Source: Prevotella sp.
GTDB taxonomy: Bacteria; Bacteroidota; Bacteroidia; Bacteroidales; Bacteroidaceae
DNA length: 64,000 nt
Reading direction: 5' to 3'
NCBI GenBank assembly: GCA_016285055.1
Contig: JAEEPZ010000004.1
Span: 26,871 to 90,870 of the forward strand
Below the pieces are notes generated by a model. That model did not search any database, was not told where the DNA came from, and saw nothing but the letters and a program-made list of their open reading frames with translations. The position numbers and the translations under genes are program-made. Positions 21,019-30,152 of the stretch are shown here, piece after piece. Numbering within the stretch: the first letter of the stretch is position 1; each line of letters starts with the position of its first letter.

Positions 21019-21675
21019 TTAGAAGTGGAAGTTCATGCCGAAGAGGAGGTTGTAGGAGTCGAGGTCGAGACCGAAGCGGGTAAGCTTCATGTCGGTTTCC
21101 TTCTCCTTGGCCTGCATGAAGCCCACGGAACCCAGCTTGGCAATCAGGCTGATATTGTCGCTCAACTGGAAGGATACGCCCGGACGCAGGGCAATCTCAA
21201 TGACGTCAATCTTCTGCTCGCCACCACCAGCACCATTAATGCGGGGTGTGTCGTCGGCCTTCACGTTGGTATAGCCCACGCTGCCCTCAAAGAAGAGGTT
21301 GGCCTTGCCCAGGTGTGCAAAGTTGTAGCGCACATAGGGAGCGAAGGTAAAGCTGTTGAGTTTGTAGTTGTCTTCGTTGATGTCCAAAGTGGTGCTGATA
21401 GCGGTGTTCATCAAGGCTTTGAAGTCGGTGACGGTGATAGAGCCAAAGGCTGCATAGCCATGTGAGTAACCGATGGAGAGACCGATGGAGATGTCGTCAT
21501 CGAGCTGGTAGCCGATTTCAGGCAGAATCTTGAACGAGGTACCGTCCTGGTCAATGCCACCGTGTGACTGTTTAGAAGACGTGAAGCCCAGTGAGCCACC
21601 TACATAAACCTGTGCGCTGGCACCCATAGTGAAACAGGCCAGCAGAGCAAATAATGCGATAATCTTCTTTCTCAT
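21019..21675 (-). CDS. Outer-membrane beta-barrel protein (OMP_b-brl type)
   Basis: The 218-residue protein has a signal peptide (IIALFALLACFTMGASAQ) and alternating amphipathic strands beginning VYVGGSLGFTSS, ending with the outer-membrane C-terminal aromatic signature NLLFGMNFHF. Repeated strand/loop patterns (IGYQLDDDISIGLSIGYSHG; VSFQLSDNISLIAKLG) support an eight-stranded barrel of the PF13505 class. Its function (adhesion, stress or structural) cannot be deduced. It is monocistronic with its own promoter and the shared terminator downstream. Confidence 0.88.
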   Translation of the reverse strand: MRKKIIALFALLACFTMGASAQVYVGGSLGFTSSKQSHGGIDQDGTSFKILPEIGYQLDDDISIGLSIGYSHGYAAFGSITVTDFKALMNTAISTTLDINEDNYKLNSFTFAPYVRYNFAHLGKANLFFEGSVGYTNVKADDTPRINGAGGGEQKIDVIEIALRPGVSFQLSDNISLIAKLGSVGFMQAKEKETDMKLTRFGLDLDSYNLLFGMNFHF

Positions 21676-21712
21676 GTTTTTGAAAAATTAAGTTAAACAA
21701 TAAATTACTTTG

Positions 21713-21720
21713 CAAATATA
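21713..21720 (-). promoter_or_regulatory. -7 element (TATATTTG) for the OMP gene
   Basis: The minus strand reads TATATTTGC 38 bp before the ATG. Confidence 0.7.
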
Positions 21721-21785
21721 CAATTAATATCTGTATGTGCCCACAATTTATTCATAAAAAAACTTAATCGAGCCTAAAACAAGGG

Positions 21786-24035
21786 TTATCTCAACAAATG
21801 TGCAGCGAAAAAGTCCATGCATTGGCGGAACAGATGGTGACGTGTGTTGCCTCCGAAGATGCTGTGGTTACGGTTGGTATAGACCAGTTGTCGGTAGTCT
21901 TTGTCGGCATTGACGAGGGCTGTGACGTATTCTGCGGTGTTCTGATAGTGCACGTTGTCGTCGGCCAGACCGTGGCAGAGCAGCAGGGCGCCGTGCAGCT
22001 GGTCGACACGGGCGATGGGGCAGACACGGTCGTAGCCGTCGGCGTTCTCTTTGGGAGTACGCATGAAGCGCTCGGTGTAGATGGTGTCGTAGAAGCGCCA
22101 GCAGGTAGGCGGCGCAATGGCGATGCCGCAGCAGAAGACGGGACGCCCTTCGCTCATGGACATCAGCGTGTTCCAGCCGCCGTAGCTCCAGCCCCAGATG
22201 GCGATGTGCTCTTTGTCAACGTAACTCTGCTGTGACAGCCAGAGGGCAGTCTCAACTTGATCCTTGGCCTCTAAGTCTCCAAGGTGCAGGTAAGTGCATT
22301 TCTCAAACTCGGCGCCGCGGCCACCCGTGCCACGGTTGTCAACGCAGACGGCGATGTAGCCCTGCTGCGCCTGATATTGCTCAAGGATGGCGCCACGACC
22401 GTTCATGCCGATGCCCCACGCGTTCTTCACCTGCTGATTGCCAGGACCGCCGTACTGGTACATCACCACGGGATATTTCTTTGAAGGGTCGAAGTGGTGG
22501 GGCTTGACCATCCAGCCATAGAGCAGCACGCCTTCAGAGGTGGTGAAGGAGAAGAGCTCCTTGCTGCCCATGTCGAAGGAGGCATAGGTGTTGGCCAGGG
22601 TCTGGTTGTCTTCCAATACCGTGACGTTTTTGACAGACGAACCGCCCGACACACTGAGCAAGGCGATTTGCGGCGGGGTGTTCAGGTCGCTCCAAGTGTG
22701 GATGAAACTCTTGAAATCGGTTGAGAAAGTGGCGCTGCTCCAGCCGTCCTTGGGTGTGAGGCAGTCGGTCTTGCCGTTCTTGTGGCTGACGTAGATTTTC
22801 TGATTGAGCGGGCCGTCGGCTAGAGCGGCGAAGAAAACGTCGCCCGTAGGCTCATCGTAGCCGTAGACATCGGTGACAACAAAATCGGCCCCCGACGTGG
22901 CTTTTACTGAGCGTTGCAGCTGGCCGTTGAGGCTGTAGACGTAGATGCTGTTGAAGCCGTCGCGCTCGCTGGTGAGGATGATGTGAGCAGGGGTAATCTT
23001 TGAGTGGGCGAAGACATTCTCGTTAATGTATTTGTCGACCTTATCCTCAATAACCTGCTGGCATACAGTTGTTAATGGATTGGCCATAAAGATGCGCAGT
23101 ATGTCCTGATGGCGGTTGAGCGTGAAGACGGCCACCTTCGTAGGGTCGCTGGTGGGCATGATGCGCGGGATGTAGCCGTCGGGGTCGAGAGGCAGCTGCA
23201 TGGTGCGTGTCTGATGGCTCTTGATGTCAAAGCTCATCAGCTTCACGGTGGCATTCTGCTCGCCGGCCTTGGGGTACTTGTACGAGTAAGTGCCATCGGG
23301 ACGCATCCAGCTGGGGGAGGCGGTGGCGGCGCCGGCTGACCAGTCTTGCGGAGCGAGGGGCAGGTAGACCTCCGGCACCTGGCTCTCATCGTAGCGCACC
23401 CACACTATCTGCTTCGAGTCGGCGCTGAACGTCATGGCCGAATGAAACGAGAACTCCTCCTCATTGACCCAGTCGGGCAGACCGTTGATGATTTCATTGC
23501 GTTTGCCATCCTTGGTCACCTGGCTCTCGGCGTTGTTATAGAGTAGCTTGACAAGAAAAATATTGTTGTCACGCACGAAAGCCACCTGCAGTCCGTCGGG
23601 ACTCCACACCGGTGTCTGCTGTGGTCCGCCGTCGCTCAGCGGCTCCAGTTTGTTGTTGGCTATGGTAAAGATGTAATAGACTGCGGTGAAGGAGTGGCGG
23701 TAGATGGCGCGTGTCTGCGTCTGTATGAGGATGCGCTTCTGGTCGGGACTCATCACGTAGCCCTCCACGTGGCTGATGTTGGCGCCACGGGCTGTGGCAG
23801 CATCGAAGAGCACGCCAGTCTGCTTGCCGGTACGAAACGAGTAGGTGACTATCTGCTTGCCGTCGGCAGAAATCTGGGCATAGCTCTGGCCGTCAGGCAG
23901 AGGCTGCACGGCGGCTATCCCCTTCGGGCTGAACATGCCTGTGGTGGTGATGTCTTTTAACGAAAGTGTTTGTCCCGCTATCAGCTGCGAGACGGCCACA
24001 AACAGCGTGGCACTCAATAGGAATAATTTCTTCAT
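21786..24035 (-). CDS. Secreted dipeptidyl peptidase IV (family S9B)
   Basis: The 749-residue protein has a signal peptide (LFLLSATLFVAVSQLIAG), an N-terminal DPPIV_N beta-propeller (GQSYAQISADGKQIVTYSF; QTPVWSPDGLQVAFVRDN) with the substrate-anchoring DWVNEEEFSF double-Glu motif, and a C-terminal alpha/beta-hydrolase domain. The catalytic Ser lies in IWGWSYGGW, Asp in HGLADDNVHY and His in NRNHSIFGG. It removes X-Pro or X-Ala dipeptides in the periplasm for peptide nutrition. ATG 24035 is chosen for the signal peptide; the frame is open further upstream without conservation. All catalytic residues are present. Confidence 0.95.
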   Translation of the reverse strand: MKKLFLLSATLFVAVSQLIAGQTLSLKDITTTGMFSPKGIAAVQPLPDGQSYAQISADGKQIVTYSFRTGKQTGVLFDAATARGANISHVEGYVMSPDQKRILIQTQTRAIYRHSFTAVYYIFTIANNKLEPLSDGGPQQTPVWSPDGLQVAFVRDNNIFLVKLLYNNAESQVTKDGKRNEIINGLPDWVNEEEFSFHSAMTFSADSKQIVWVRYDESQVPEVYLPLAPQDWSAGAATASPSWMRPDGTYSYKYPKAGEQNATVKLMSFDIKSHQTRTMQLPLDPDGYIPRIMPTSDPTKVAVFTLNRHQDILRIFMANPLTTVCQQVIEDKVDKYINENVFAHSKITPAHIILTSERDGFNSIYVYSLNGQLQRSVKATSGADFVVTDVYGYDEPTGDVFFAALADGPLNQKIYVSHKNGKTDCLTPKDGWSSATFSTDFKSFIHTWSDLNTPPQIALLSVSGGSSVKNVTVLEDNQTLANTYASFDMGSKELFSFTTSEGVLLYGWMVKPHHFDPSKKYPVVMYQYGGPGNQQVKNAWGIGMNGRGAILEQYQAQQGYIAVCVDNRGTGGRGAEFEKCTYLHLGDLEAKDQVETALWLSQQSYVDKEHIAIWGWSYGGWNTLMSMSEGRPVFCCGIAIAPPTCWRFYDTIYTERFMRTPKENADGYDRVCPIARVDQLHGALLLCHGLADDNVHYQNTAEYVTALVNADKDYRQLVYTNRNHSIFGGNTRHHLFRQCMDFFAAHLLR

Positions 24036-24052
24036 GTTCACGGAATTTTGTG

Positions 24053-24144
24053 CAAAGGTACGAAAAAAACATGTATAACTCCTACGTCTCAGCAAAAAAA
24101 GAAACAAATTTCTTTTGTTTTGCTCTTGACTTTTCGTAACTTTG
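24053..24144. promoter_or_regulatory. Divergent promoters: DPP IV (minus) and nqr operon (plus)
   Basis: The minus strand has TACCTTTG at 24053-24060, 18 bp before the DPP IV ATG. The plus strand has TTTG (24114-24117), a 19-bp spacer and TAACTTTG (24137-24144), 38 bp before nqrA. Confidence 0.8.
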
Positions 24145-24182
24145 CAGCGTTTTTTAGAGATTGTTAGTAATTGTTTATCAAT

Positions 24183-25535
24183 ATGGCAAATGTAATCAAG
24201 CTTAGAAAGGGCTTGGACATAAAGCTTCAAGGCAAAGCTGCCGAGGAAAAGATGAACCTGAAGCCGAGCGGGAAATACGCATTGGTTCCCGACGACTTCG
24301 AGGGCGTCGTGCCGAAGGTGGTGGTGAAAGAAGGCGATATGGTCAAGGCCGGAGAGGCGCTGTTTGTGAACAAGCAGTGGCCTGAAATGAAGTTTGCTTC
24401 GCCCGTGAGCGGCCGTGTGACGGCTGTGGAGCGTGGCGAGCGCAGAAAAGTGCTCTGCGTGAAGGTGGAAGCCGACAAGGAGCAGACGTTTGTGGACTAC
24501 GGCAAGCCGAATATGGAGAAGATGGACGGCAAGCAGGTGCTGGGGCACATCATGGAGGCAGGACTGCTGGGCTATATCAACCAGCTGCCTTACGCCATCG
24601 CCACCGCTCCCGACTGTCCAAGAACTATTTTCGTGTCAGCGCTGAGAGACAAACCGCTGGCCTGCGACTTCGAATATGAGGTGAAAGGCCAGGAGCAGGA
24701 CTTCGTCACAGGTCTGAAGGCTCTGGCAAAAATCGCCAAGGTCTACGTGGGCGTAGGTAAGAGCTCAAGTCTTGAATCTCAGATTTCAAGTCTGCAAGGC
24801 GTGGAGGTCGTCGAGTTCGACGGACCCTGTCCTGCTGGTAACGTGGGCGTGCAGGTGAACAACATTGAACCTGTGAACAAGGGCGAGATGGTGTGGGCCA
24901 TTGGCGACCCCACGGTGGTGCTGTTCATCGGCCGTCTGTTTAATACGGGCAAGGTAGACCTGCGCCGACTGGTGGCTTTCTGCGGTAGCGAGGTGAAGAA
25001 GCCGTGCCATGTGGAGATGCTGGTGGGGCAGGAGCTGCAGACGCTGCTGGCCAACAGCTATGACCAGGACCACCACGTGCGCATCATCAACGGCAACGTG
25101 CTGACAGGACGCCAGACCACGAAGGACGGCTATCTGGGCGCGCACGCCTCGGAGGTGACCGTCATTCCCGAGGGTGACAATGCCGACGAGCTGTTGGGCT
25201 GGGCCATGCCGCGAATGAAGGAATTCTCGGTGAACCGCAGCTATTTCTCGTGGCTCTTCGGCAAGAAGGAATATGCACTGGATGCTCGCGTGAAGGGTGG
25301 CGAGCGCCACATCATCATGAGTGGCGAGTATGACCGCGTGCTGCCGATGGACATCTATGGCGAATACCTCATCAAGGCTATCATCACTGGCGACATTGAC
25401 AAGATGGAGCAGCTGGGCATCTATGAGGTGAGTCCCGAGGACTTCGCTTTGGCCGAGTTCGTGGATTCCTCGAAGCTCGAGCTGCAACGAATTGTCCGTG
25501 AGGGGCTTAATAACTTAAGGAAAGAAAACGCATAA
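24183..25535 (+). CDS. nqrA: Na+-translocating NADH:quinone reductase subunit A
   Basis: The 450-residue NqrA is a cytoplasmic-face subunit of the sodium-pumping NADH:ubiquinone oxidoreductase. It starts MANVIKLRKGLDIKLQGKA, followed by VPDDFEGVVPKVVVKEGD and the biotinyl-lipoyl-like segment FASPVSGRVTAVERGERR. The Rnf-C-like middle shows PLACDFEYEVKGQEQDFVTGL. ATG 24183 is preferred over the in-frame ATG at 24171. It is the first gene of nqrABCDEF, with a consensus promoter, 4 bp before nqrB. The complex oxidises NADH to reduce menaquinone and export Na+. Confidence 0.97.
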   Translation: MANVIKLRKGLDIKLQGKAAEEKMNLKPSGKYALVPDDFEGVVPKVVVKEGDMVKAGEALFVNKQWPEMKFASPVSGRVTAVERGERRKVLCVKVEADKEQTFVDYGKPNMEKMDGKQVLGHIMEAGLLGYINQLPYAIATAPDCPRTIFVSALRDKPLACDFEYEVKGQEQDFVTGLKALAKIAKVYVGVGKSSSLESQISSLQGVEVVEFDGPCPAGNVGVQVNNIEPVNKGEMVWAIGDPTVVLFIGRLFNTGKVDLRRLVAFCGSEVKKPCHVEMLVGQELQTLLANSYDQDHHVRIINGNVLTGRQTTKDGYLGAHASEVTVIPEGDNADELLGWAMPRMKEFSVNRSYFSWLFGKKEYALDARVKGGERHIIMSGEYDRVLPMDIYGEYLIKAIITGDIDKMEQLGIYEVSPEDFALAEFVDSSKLELQRIVREGLNNLRKENA

Positions 25536-25539
25536 GACT

Positions 25540-26730
25540 ATGAGCTTTTTAAGGAATTATTTGAACAAGATAAAGCCGAACTTCGAGAAGGACGGAAAGC
25601 TGCATGCCTTCCGCTCGATCTTCGACGGCTTTGAGACGTTCCTCTACGTGCCCAACACCACGTCGAGGAATGGCGTGCACATTCATGATGCCATCGACTC
25701 GAAGCGCATCATGAGTGTGGTGGTGATGGCCCTGATGCCTGCCATGCTCTTCGGCATGTACAACGTGGGCTATCAGAACTTCCTGGCTGCCGGTACACTG
25801 GCTACGGCCGGATTCTTCGAGATTTTCTTCTACGGTTTCTTCGCCGTGCTGCCTAAGATTCTGGTCAGCTACATCGTGGGTCTGGGCATCGAGTTTGCCT
25901 GGGCACAGTGGAAGGGCGAGGAGATACAGGAGGGATTCCTCGTCAGCGGCATCCTTATCCCGCTGATCATTCCCGTCAACTGTCCGCTGTGGATACTGGC
26001 CATTGCCGTGGCCTTTGCCGTCATCATCGGCAAGGAGATTTTCGGCGGAACGGGCATGAACATCTTCAACCCCGCACTCATCTGCCGTGCCTTCCTCTTC
26101 TTCGCCTATCCCACGATGATGAGTGGCGACAAGGTGTGGGTGGCCGACGAGAAGATTCTGGGTTTGGGCAACAATCTGGCTGAGACGCTGCATGTCGATG
26201 CCTTCACACAGGCCACACCGCTGGCCGAGGTGGGGCAGGGTATTAACCCCATTGACAGCGGCACCAGCCTCTGCGACATGATCTGCGGCTTTATACCTGG
26301 ATCCATCGGTGAGACCTCGGTCATTGCCATCGGCCTCGGTGCCTTGCTGCTGCTCATCACCGGCATCGCCTCGTGGAAGATCATGCTCAGCGTCTTCGTG
26401 GGCGGCTCGCTCACCGCAGCCCTCTTCGCAGGCCTTGGCTCCACGGTCATCCCCTGGTACGAGCACCTGGTGTTGGGCGGCTTCGCCTTCGGTGCCGTGT
26501 TTATGGCTACCGACCCTGTCACATCAGCACGCACAGAGACCGGCAAATGGATCTATGGCTTCATCATCGGTGTCATGGCCATCGTCATCCGTGTGATGAA
26601 CCCCGGCTACCCCGAGGGTATGATGCTCGCCATCCTGCTGATGAATATGTTTGCTCCCACCATCGACCACTTCGTGGTGGAGCGCAATATCTCTAAGCGC
26701 ATGAAAAGGAGCAAAGGAGTGAAGGAGTAA
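25540..26730 (+). CDS. nqrB: Na+-NQR subunit B (membrane, covalent FMN)
   Basis: The 396-residue integral membrane subunit has about ten helices (for example VVVMALMPAMLFGMYNVGY; GFLVSGILIPLIIP; AIAVAFAVIIGKEIFGGTGM). DAFTQATPLAEV contains the Thr that carries covalently attached FMN in characterised NqrB proteins. It forms part of the Na+ channel. The last residues (MKRSKGVKE) are encoded by a purine-rich tandem repeat that continues past the stop, suggesting the native C-terminus has been overwritten. Confidence 0.97.
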   Translation: MSFLRNYLNKIKPNFEKDGKLHAFRSIFDGFETFLYVPNTTSRNGVHIHDAIDSKRIMSVVVMALMPAMLFGMYNVGYQNFLAAGTLATAGFFEIFFYGFFAVLPKILVSYIVGLGIEFAWAQWKGEEIQEGFLVSGILIPLIIPVNCPLWILAIAVAFAVIIGKEIFGGTGMNIFNPALICRAFLFFAYPTMMSGDKVWVADEKILGLGNNLAETLHVDAFTQATPLAEVGQGINPIDSGTSLCDMICGFIPGSIGETSVIAIGLGALLLLITGIASWKIMLSVFVGGSLTAALFAGLGSTVIPWYEHLVLGGFAFGAVFMATDPVTSARTETGKWIYGFIIGVMAIVIRVMNPGYPEGMMLAILLMNMFAPTIDHFVVERNISKRMKRSKGVKE

Positions 26731-26757
26731 AGGAGTAATGTAGTAAAGGAGTAAAGT
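26703..26757 (+). repeat. Purine-rich tandem repeat (AAAGGAGT type) spanning the nqrB stop
   Basis: Successive AAAGGAGC, AAAGGAGT, GAAGGAGT, AAAGGAGT and TAAAGGAGT units encode the nqrB C-terminus, its stop, and fill the gap before nqrC. Each resembles a ribosome-binding core. A similar array lies at 47985-48060. Confidence 0.8.
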
Positions 26758-26761
26758 AGAT

Positions 26762-27433
26762 ATGAAACTGAATACAAATTCCAACGCGTACATTATTATA
26801 TATAGTACGATACTGGTCATCATCGTGGCCTTCTTGCTGGCTTTTGTCTCATCGTCGCTGAGGGACAGACAGGAAGCCAACGTGAAGCTGGACCAGGAAA
26901 AACAGGTGCTGAACTCGCTGAACCTGCGCGACAAGGGCGATGAGGAAGCTCATGCACTGTATGAGAAGATAGTGAAGTTTGACGAGGCACGGAACCTCTA
27001 CGAGTGCACCCTTGAGAACGGTGAGATGAAGTATGTGTTCCCCATGAAGGGCATGGGCCTGTGGGGCGGCATTAGCGGTTTCGTCGCTCTCGATGCCGAC
27101 ATGAACACCGTCTACGGTGCTTACTTCAACCATGAGAGCGAGACCGCTGGCCTGGGTGCTGAGATCAAGGACTCGCAGGCTTGGCAGGAGAAATTCATCG
27201 GCAAGAAGGTGTTCGATCCCGAGGGCAACGTTGCTCTGTCGGTAGTGAAAAACGTTGAGCGCCCCGAATATCAGGTGGATTGCGTCACTGGCGCTACGCT
27301 TACCTCCAACGGCGTGAGCGACATGCTGCAGAAGAGCTTCTCACAGTACGCCCAGTCTTTCAAGGACGAGCTGTGGAAGATTATCGAAGAAGACCGCCGG
27401 CAACCTAATGCCGAAGGCGAATACAACGAGTAA
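26762..27433 (+). CDS. nqrC: Na+-NQR subunit C (covalent FMN)
   Basis: The 223-residue protein has one N-terminal helix (IIYSTILVIIVAFLLAFVSS) and a periplasmic FMN-binding domain. DCVTGATLTSNGV matches the ApbE flavin-transferase motif (D-x-x-T-G-A-T), with the final Thr as the FMN attachment site. GMGLWGGISGFVALDADMNT and HESETAGLGAEI are the family motifs. It is in the nqr operon between B and D. Confidence 0.97.
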   Translation: MKLNTNSNAYIIIYSTILVIIVAFLLAFVSSSLRDRQEANVKLDQEKQVLNSLNLRDKGDEEAHALYEKIVKFDEARNLYECTLENGEMKYVFPMKGMGLWGGISGFVALDADMNTVYGAYFNHESETAGLGAEIKDSQAWQEKFIGKKVFDPEGNVALSVVKNVERPEYQVDCVTGATLTSNGVSDMLQKSFSQYAQSFKDELWKIIEEDRRQPNAEGEYNE

Positions 27434-27460
27434 ATTCGTAATTCATAATTCGTAATAAAT

Positions 27461-28084
27461 ATGGCATTATTTAGCAAACAGAACAAAGAGGCGCTGACCA
27501 ATCCGCTGAGCCTCGACCACCCGATACTGGTGCAAGTGCTGGGCATCTGCTCTGCACTGGCTGTCACCTCGCAGCTGAAGCCCGCCATCGTGATGGGCCT
27601 TGCCGTGACGGTGATCACGGCTTTCGCCAATGTGATTATCTCTGTGCTGCGCAACACCATCCCCAACCGCATCCGCATTGTGGTGCAGCTTGTGGTGGTG
27701 GCCGCGCTGGTAACCATCGTCAGCCAGGTGCTGAAAGCCTTCGTCTACGACGTCAGCGTGCAGCTCTCGGTCTACGTGGGACTCATCATCACCAACTGTA
27801 TCCTCATGGGACGGCTCGAGGCCTTCGCCATGCAGAACAAGCCCTGGCCATCGTTCCTCGACGGCGTGGGCAATGGCTTAGGCTACGCCATGATTCTCGT
27901 CATCGTTGGCGGTGTGCGTGAGCTGCTCGGACGTGGATCGCTCTTAGGCTTCCAGATCATACCCGACGGAGCCTATGAGGCCGGCTACATCAACAACGGC
28001 ATGATGACGATGCCGGCTATGGCCCTCATCCTCGTGGGAATCGTTATCTGGGTACATCGTGCATACTTTTATAAGGAGAAATAA
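27461..28084 (+). CDS. nqrD: Na+-NQR subunit D
   Basis: The 207-residue six-helix membrane protein of the NqrDE/RnfAE family has the motifs NPLSLDHPILVQVLGICSAL, ITNCILMGRLEAFAM and NGLGYAMILVIVGGVRELLG. With NqrE it forms the inverted helix pair that binds the intramembrane iron centre in solved structures. Spacing to nqrE is 3 bp. Confidence 0.97.
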   Translation: MALFSKQNKEALTNPLSLDHPILVQVLGICSALAVTSQLKPAIVMGLAVTVITAFANVIISVLRNTIPNRIRIVVQLVVVAALVTIVSQVLKAFVYDVSVQLSVYVGLIITNCILMGRLEAFAMQNKPWPSFLDGVGNGLGYAMILVIVGGVRELLGRGSLLGFQIIPDGAYEAGYINNGMMTMPAMALILVGIVIWVHRAYFYKEK

Positions 28085-28087
28085 GTT

Positions 28088-28711
28088 ATGGAACACGCAA
28101 TAAGTCTATTCTTCAGGTCGATTTTCGTCGACAACATGATATTTGCCTTCTTCCTCGGCATGTGCTCCTATCTGGCCGTGTCGAAGACCGTGAAGACATC
28201 TTTGGGCCTGGGCCTGGCCGTCACCTTCGTGCTGTTGGTCACCGTGCCTGTCAACTACCTGTTGCAGACTAAGGTGCTCAGCGCTGACGGCATCTTCGGC
28301 ATGGACCTGAGCTACCTCAGCTTCATCCTCTTCATCGCTGTCATCGCAGGCATCGTGCAGTTGGTAGAGATGGTGGTGGAGAAATACAGCCCCTCGCTCT
28401 ATGCTGCCCTGGGCATCTTCCTCCCGCTCATCGCCGTGAACTGCGCTATCATGGGCGCATCGCTCTTCATGCAGCAGCGCATCCTCATGGAGCCCACCAA
28501 TACGCAAGCCATCACCAATATTTTCGACGCCATGGTCTATGCCGTCGGCTCGGGCATCGGTTGGACGCTGGCCATCGTCTCACTGGGCGCTATCCGCGAG
28601 AAGATGCAGTATTGCGACGTGCCCAAACCGCTGCAGGGACTGGGCATTACATTCATCACCGTGGGACTCATGGCTATGGCTATGATGTGCTTCAGCGGAC
28701 TTAACATCTAA
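28088..28711 (+). CDS. nqrE: Na+-NQR subunit E
   Basis: The 207-residue membrane protein is homologous to NqrD in inverted topology: [40 protein letters not shown] (iron-ligand Cys region), [18 protein letters not shown] (second Cys) and [20 protein letters not shown]. It is directly coupled to nqrD and nqrF. Confidence 0.97.
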   Translation: MEHAISLFFRSIFVDNMIFAFFLGMCSYLAVSKTVKTSLGLGLAVTFVLLVTVPVNYLLQTKVLSADGIFGMDLSYLSFILFIAVIAGIVQLVEMVVEKYSPSLYAALGIFLPLIAVNCAIMGASLFMQQRILMEPTNTQAITNIFDAMVYAVGSGIGWTLAIVSLGAIREKMQYCDVPKPLQGLGITFITVGLMAMAMMCFSGLNI

Positions 28712-28717
28712 TGGATT

Positions 28718-29986
28718 ATGGCACAGTTTATATTATACAGCATATTGGTTTTCTTGGTGACGATCATCGCTATCGTCATCATTCTGCTCGTGGCAAAGAA
28801 CTACCTCTCGCCGTCGGGCAATGTGAACATCGAGATCAACGGCGACCGTACCATCAATGTGCCGCAGGGCAACAACCTCATGGCTACGCTCAACCAGAAC
28901 GGCATCTTCCTGCCGTCAGCTTGTGGTGGCAAGGCCAGCTGCGGACAGTGCAAAGTGCAGGTGCTTGAGGGTGGGGGAGAGATTCTCGACAGTGAGAAGC
29001 CGCACTTCACCCGTAAGGAGATTAAGAACCACTGGCGCCTCGGCTGTCAGTGCAAGGTAAAGGGTGACCTCAAGATTCATGTCGACGAGAGCATCCTTGG
29101 CGTGAAGGAGTACGAGTGCACGGTCATCTCGAACAAGAATGTGGCTACGTTTATCAAGGAGTTTAAAGTGCAGCTGCCCAAGGGCGCTCACATGGACTTC
29201 CTGCCCGGCTCCTACGCACAGATTAAGATTCCTGCTTTCGACTGCATCGATTATGACAAAGACTTCGACAAGTCGCTCATCGGTGCCGAGTACCTGCCGT
29301 CGTGGGAGAAGTTCGGACTCTTCCCGCTGAAGTGTAAGAACCCTGAGCCCACCATCCGTGCCTACTCCATGGCCAACTATCCTGCTGAGGGCGATGTCTT
29401 CATGCTCACCGTGCGTATTGCCACACCTCCGTTCAAGGCCGACAAGAGCGGTTTCATGGAGGTGAACCCAGGCATTGCGTCCAGCTATATCTTCTCGTTG
29501 AAGCCTGGCGACAAGGTTGTGATGAGCGGTCCCTTCGGCGACTTCCACCCGCATTTCGACTCGAAGAAGGAGATGATTTGGGTAGGCGGTGGCGCCGGCA
29601 TGGCTCCGCTGCGTGCACAGATTATGCACATGACAAAGACACTGCACACCACTGACCGTGAGATGCACTACTTCTACGGAGCACGCGCCCTGAACGAGGT
29701 GTTCTATCTCGACGACTTCCTCGGACTGGAGAAGGAATATCCCAACTTCCACTTCCATCTGGCCCTCGACCGTCCTGACCCTGCCGCCGATGCCGCAGGT
29801 GTGAAGTACACACCGGGATTCGTCCATCAGGTGATGTTCAACACTTACCTGAAGGATCACGAAGCTCCCGAGGACATTGAATACTACATGTGCGGCCCCG
29901 GCCCCATGTCGAAGGCTGTTGTCGGTATGCTCGATTCACTCGGCGTAGAGCCAGAGAGCATTATGTACGATAATTTCGGAGGATAA
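28718..29986 (+). CDS. nqrF: Na+-NQR subunit F (NADH dehydrogenase subunit)
   Basis: The 422-residue protein begins with a membrane anchor (FILYSILVFLVTIIAIVIIL). A 2Fe-2S ferredoxin domain follows (ACGGKASCGQCK and LGCQC), then a ferredoxin-reductase FAD domain (RAYSMANYPAE) and an NADH domain (WVGGGAGMAPLRAQ, YYMCGPGPM). It takes hydride from NADH and passes electrons into the complex. It is the last nqr gene; a tandem repeat and a strong terminator follow. Confidence 0.98.
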   Translation: MAQFILYSILVFLVTIIAIVIILLVAKNYLSPSGNVNIEINGDRTINVPQGNNLMATLNQNGIFLPSACGGKASCGQCKVQVLEGGGEILDSEKPHFTRKEIKNHWRLGCQCKVKGDLKIHVDESILGVKEYECTVISNKNVATFIKEFKVQLPKGAHMDFLPGSYAQIKIPAFDCIDYDKDFDKSLIGAEYLPSWEKFGLFPLKCKNPEPTIRAYSMANYPAEGDVFMLTVRIATPPFKADKSGFMEVNPGIASSYIFSLKPGDKVVMSGPFGDFHPHFDSKKEMIWVGGGAGMAPLRAQIMHMTKTLHTTDREMHYFYGARALNEVFYLDDFLGLEKEYPNFHFHLALDRPDPAADAAGVKYTPGFVHQVMFNTYLKDHEAPEDIEYYMCGPGPMSKAVVGMLDSLGVEPESIMYDNFGG

Positions 29987-29995
29987 GGCTTAGGC

Positions 29996-30080
29996 TTATA
30001 GGGCTTATAGGTCCTATGAGTCCTATAAGTCCTATAGGTCCTATGAGTCCTATAGGTCCTATGAGTCCTATGAGACCTAT
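29996..30080. repeat. Intergenic array of 9-bp units (RGTCCTATR)
   Basis: About nine tandem 9-mers (GGTCCTATG, AGTCCTATA and similar) begin 10 bp after the nqrF stop and end at the terminator. It is the same unit class as 3360-3478. Confidence 0.9.
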
Positions 30081-30081
30081 G

Positions 30082-30129
30082 AGTTCTGCCCGATGAGCGC
30101 CTTGGCGTCTCATCGGGCAGAACTGGTTT
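30082..30129. terminator. Long stem-loop terminator after nqrF
   Basis: AGTTCTGCCCGATGAG pairs perfectly with CTCATCGGGCAGAACT (16 bp), extended by an inner CGCC/GGCG stem, and is followed by GGTTTTTG. It separates convergent nqr and phosphatase operons. Confidence 0.92.
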
Positions 30130-30152
30130 TTGTCCTGCTGATGCAGTTGATG

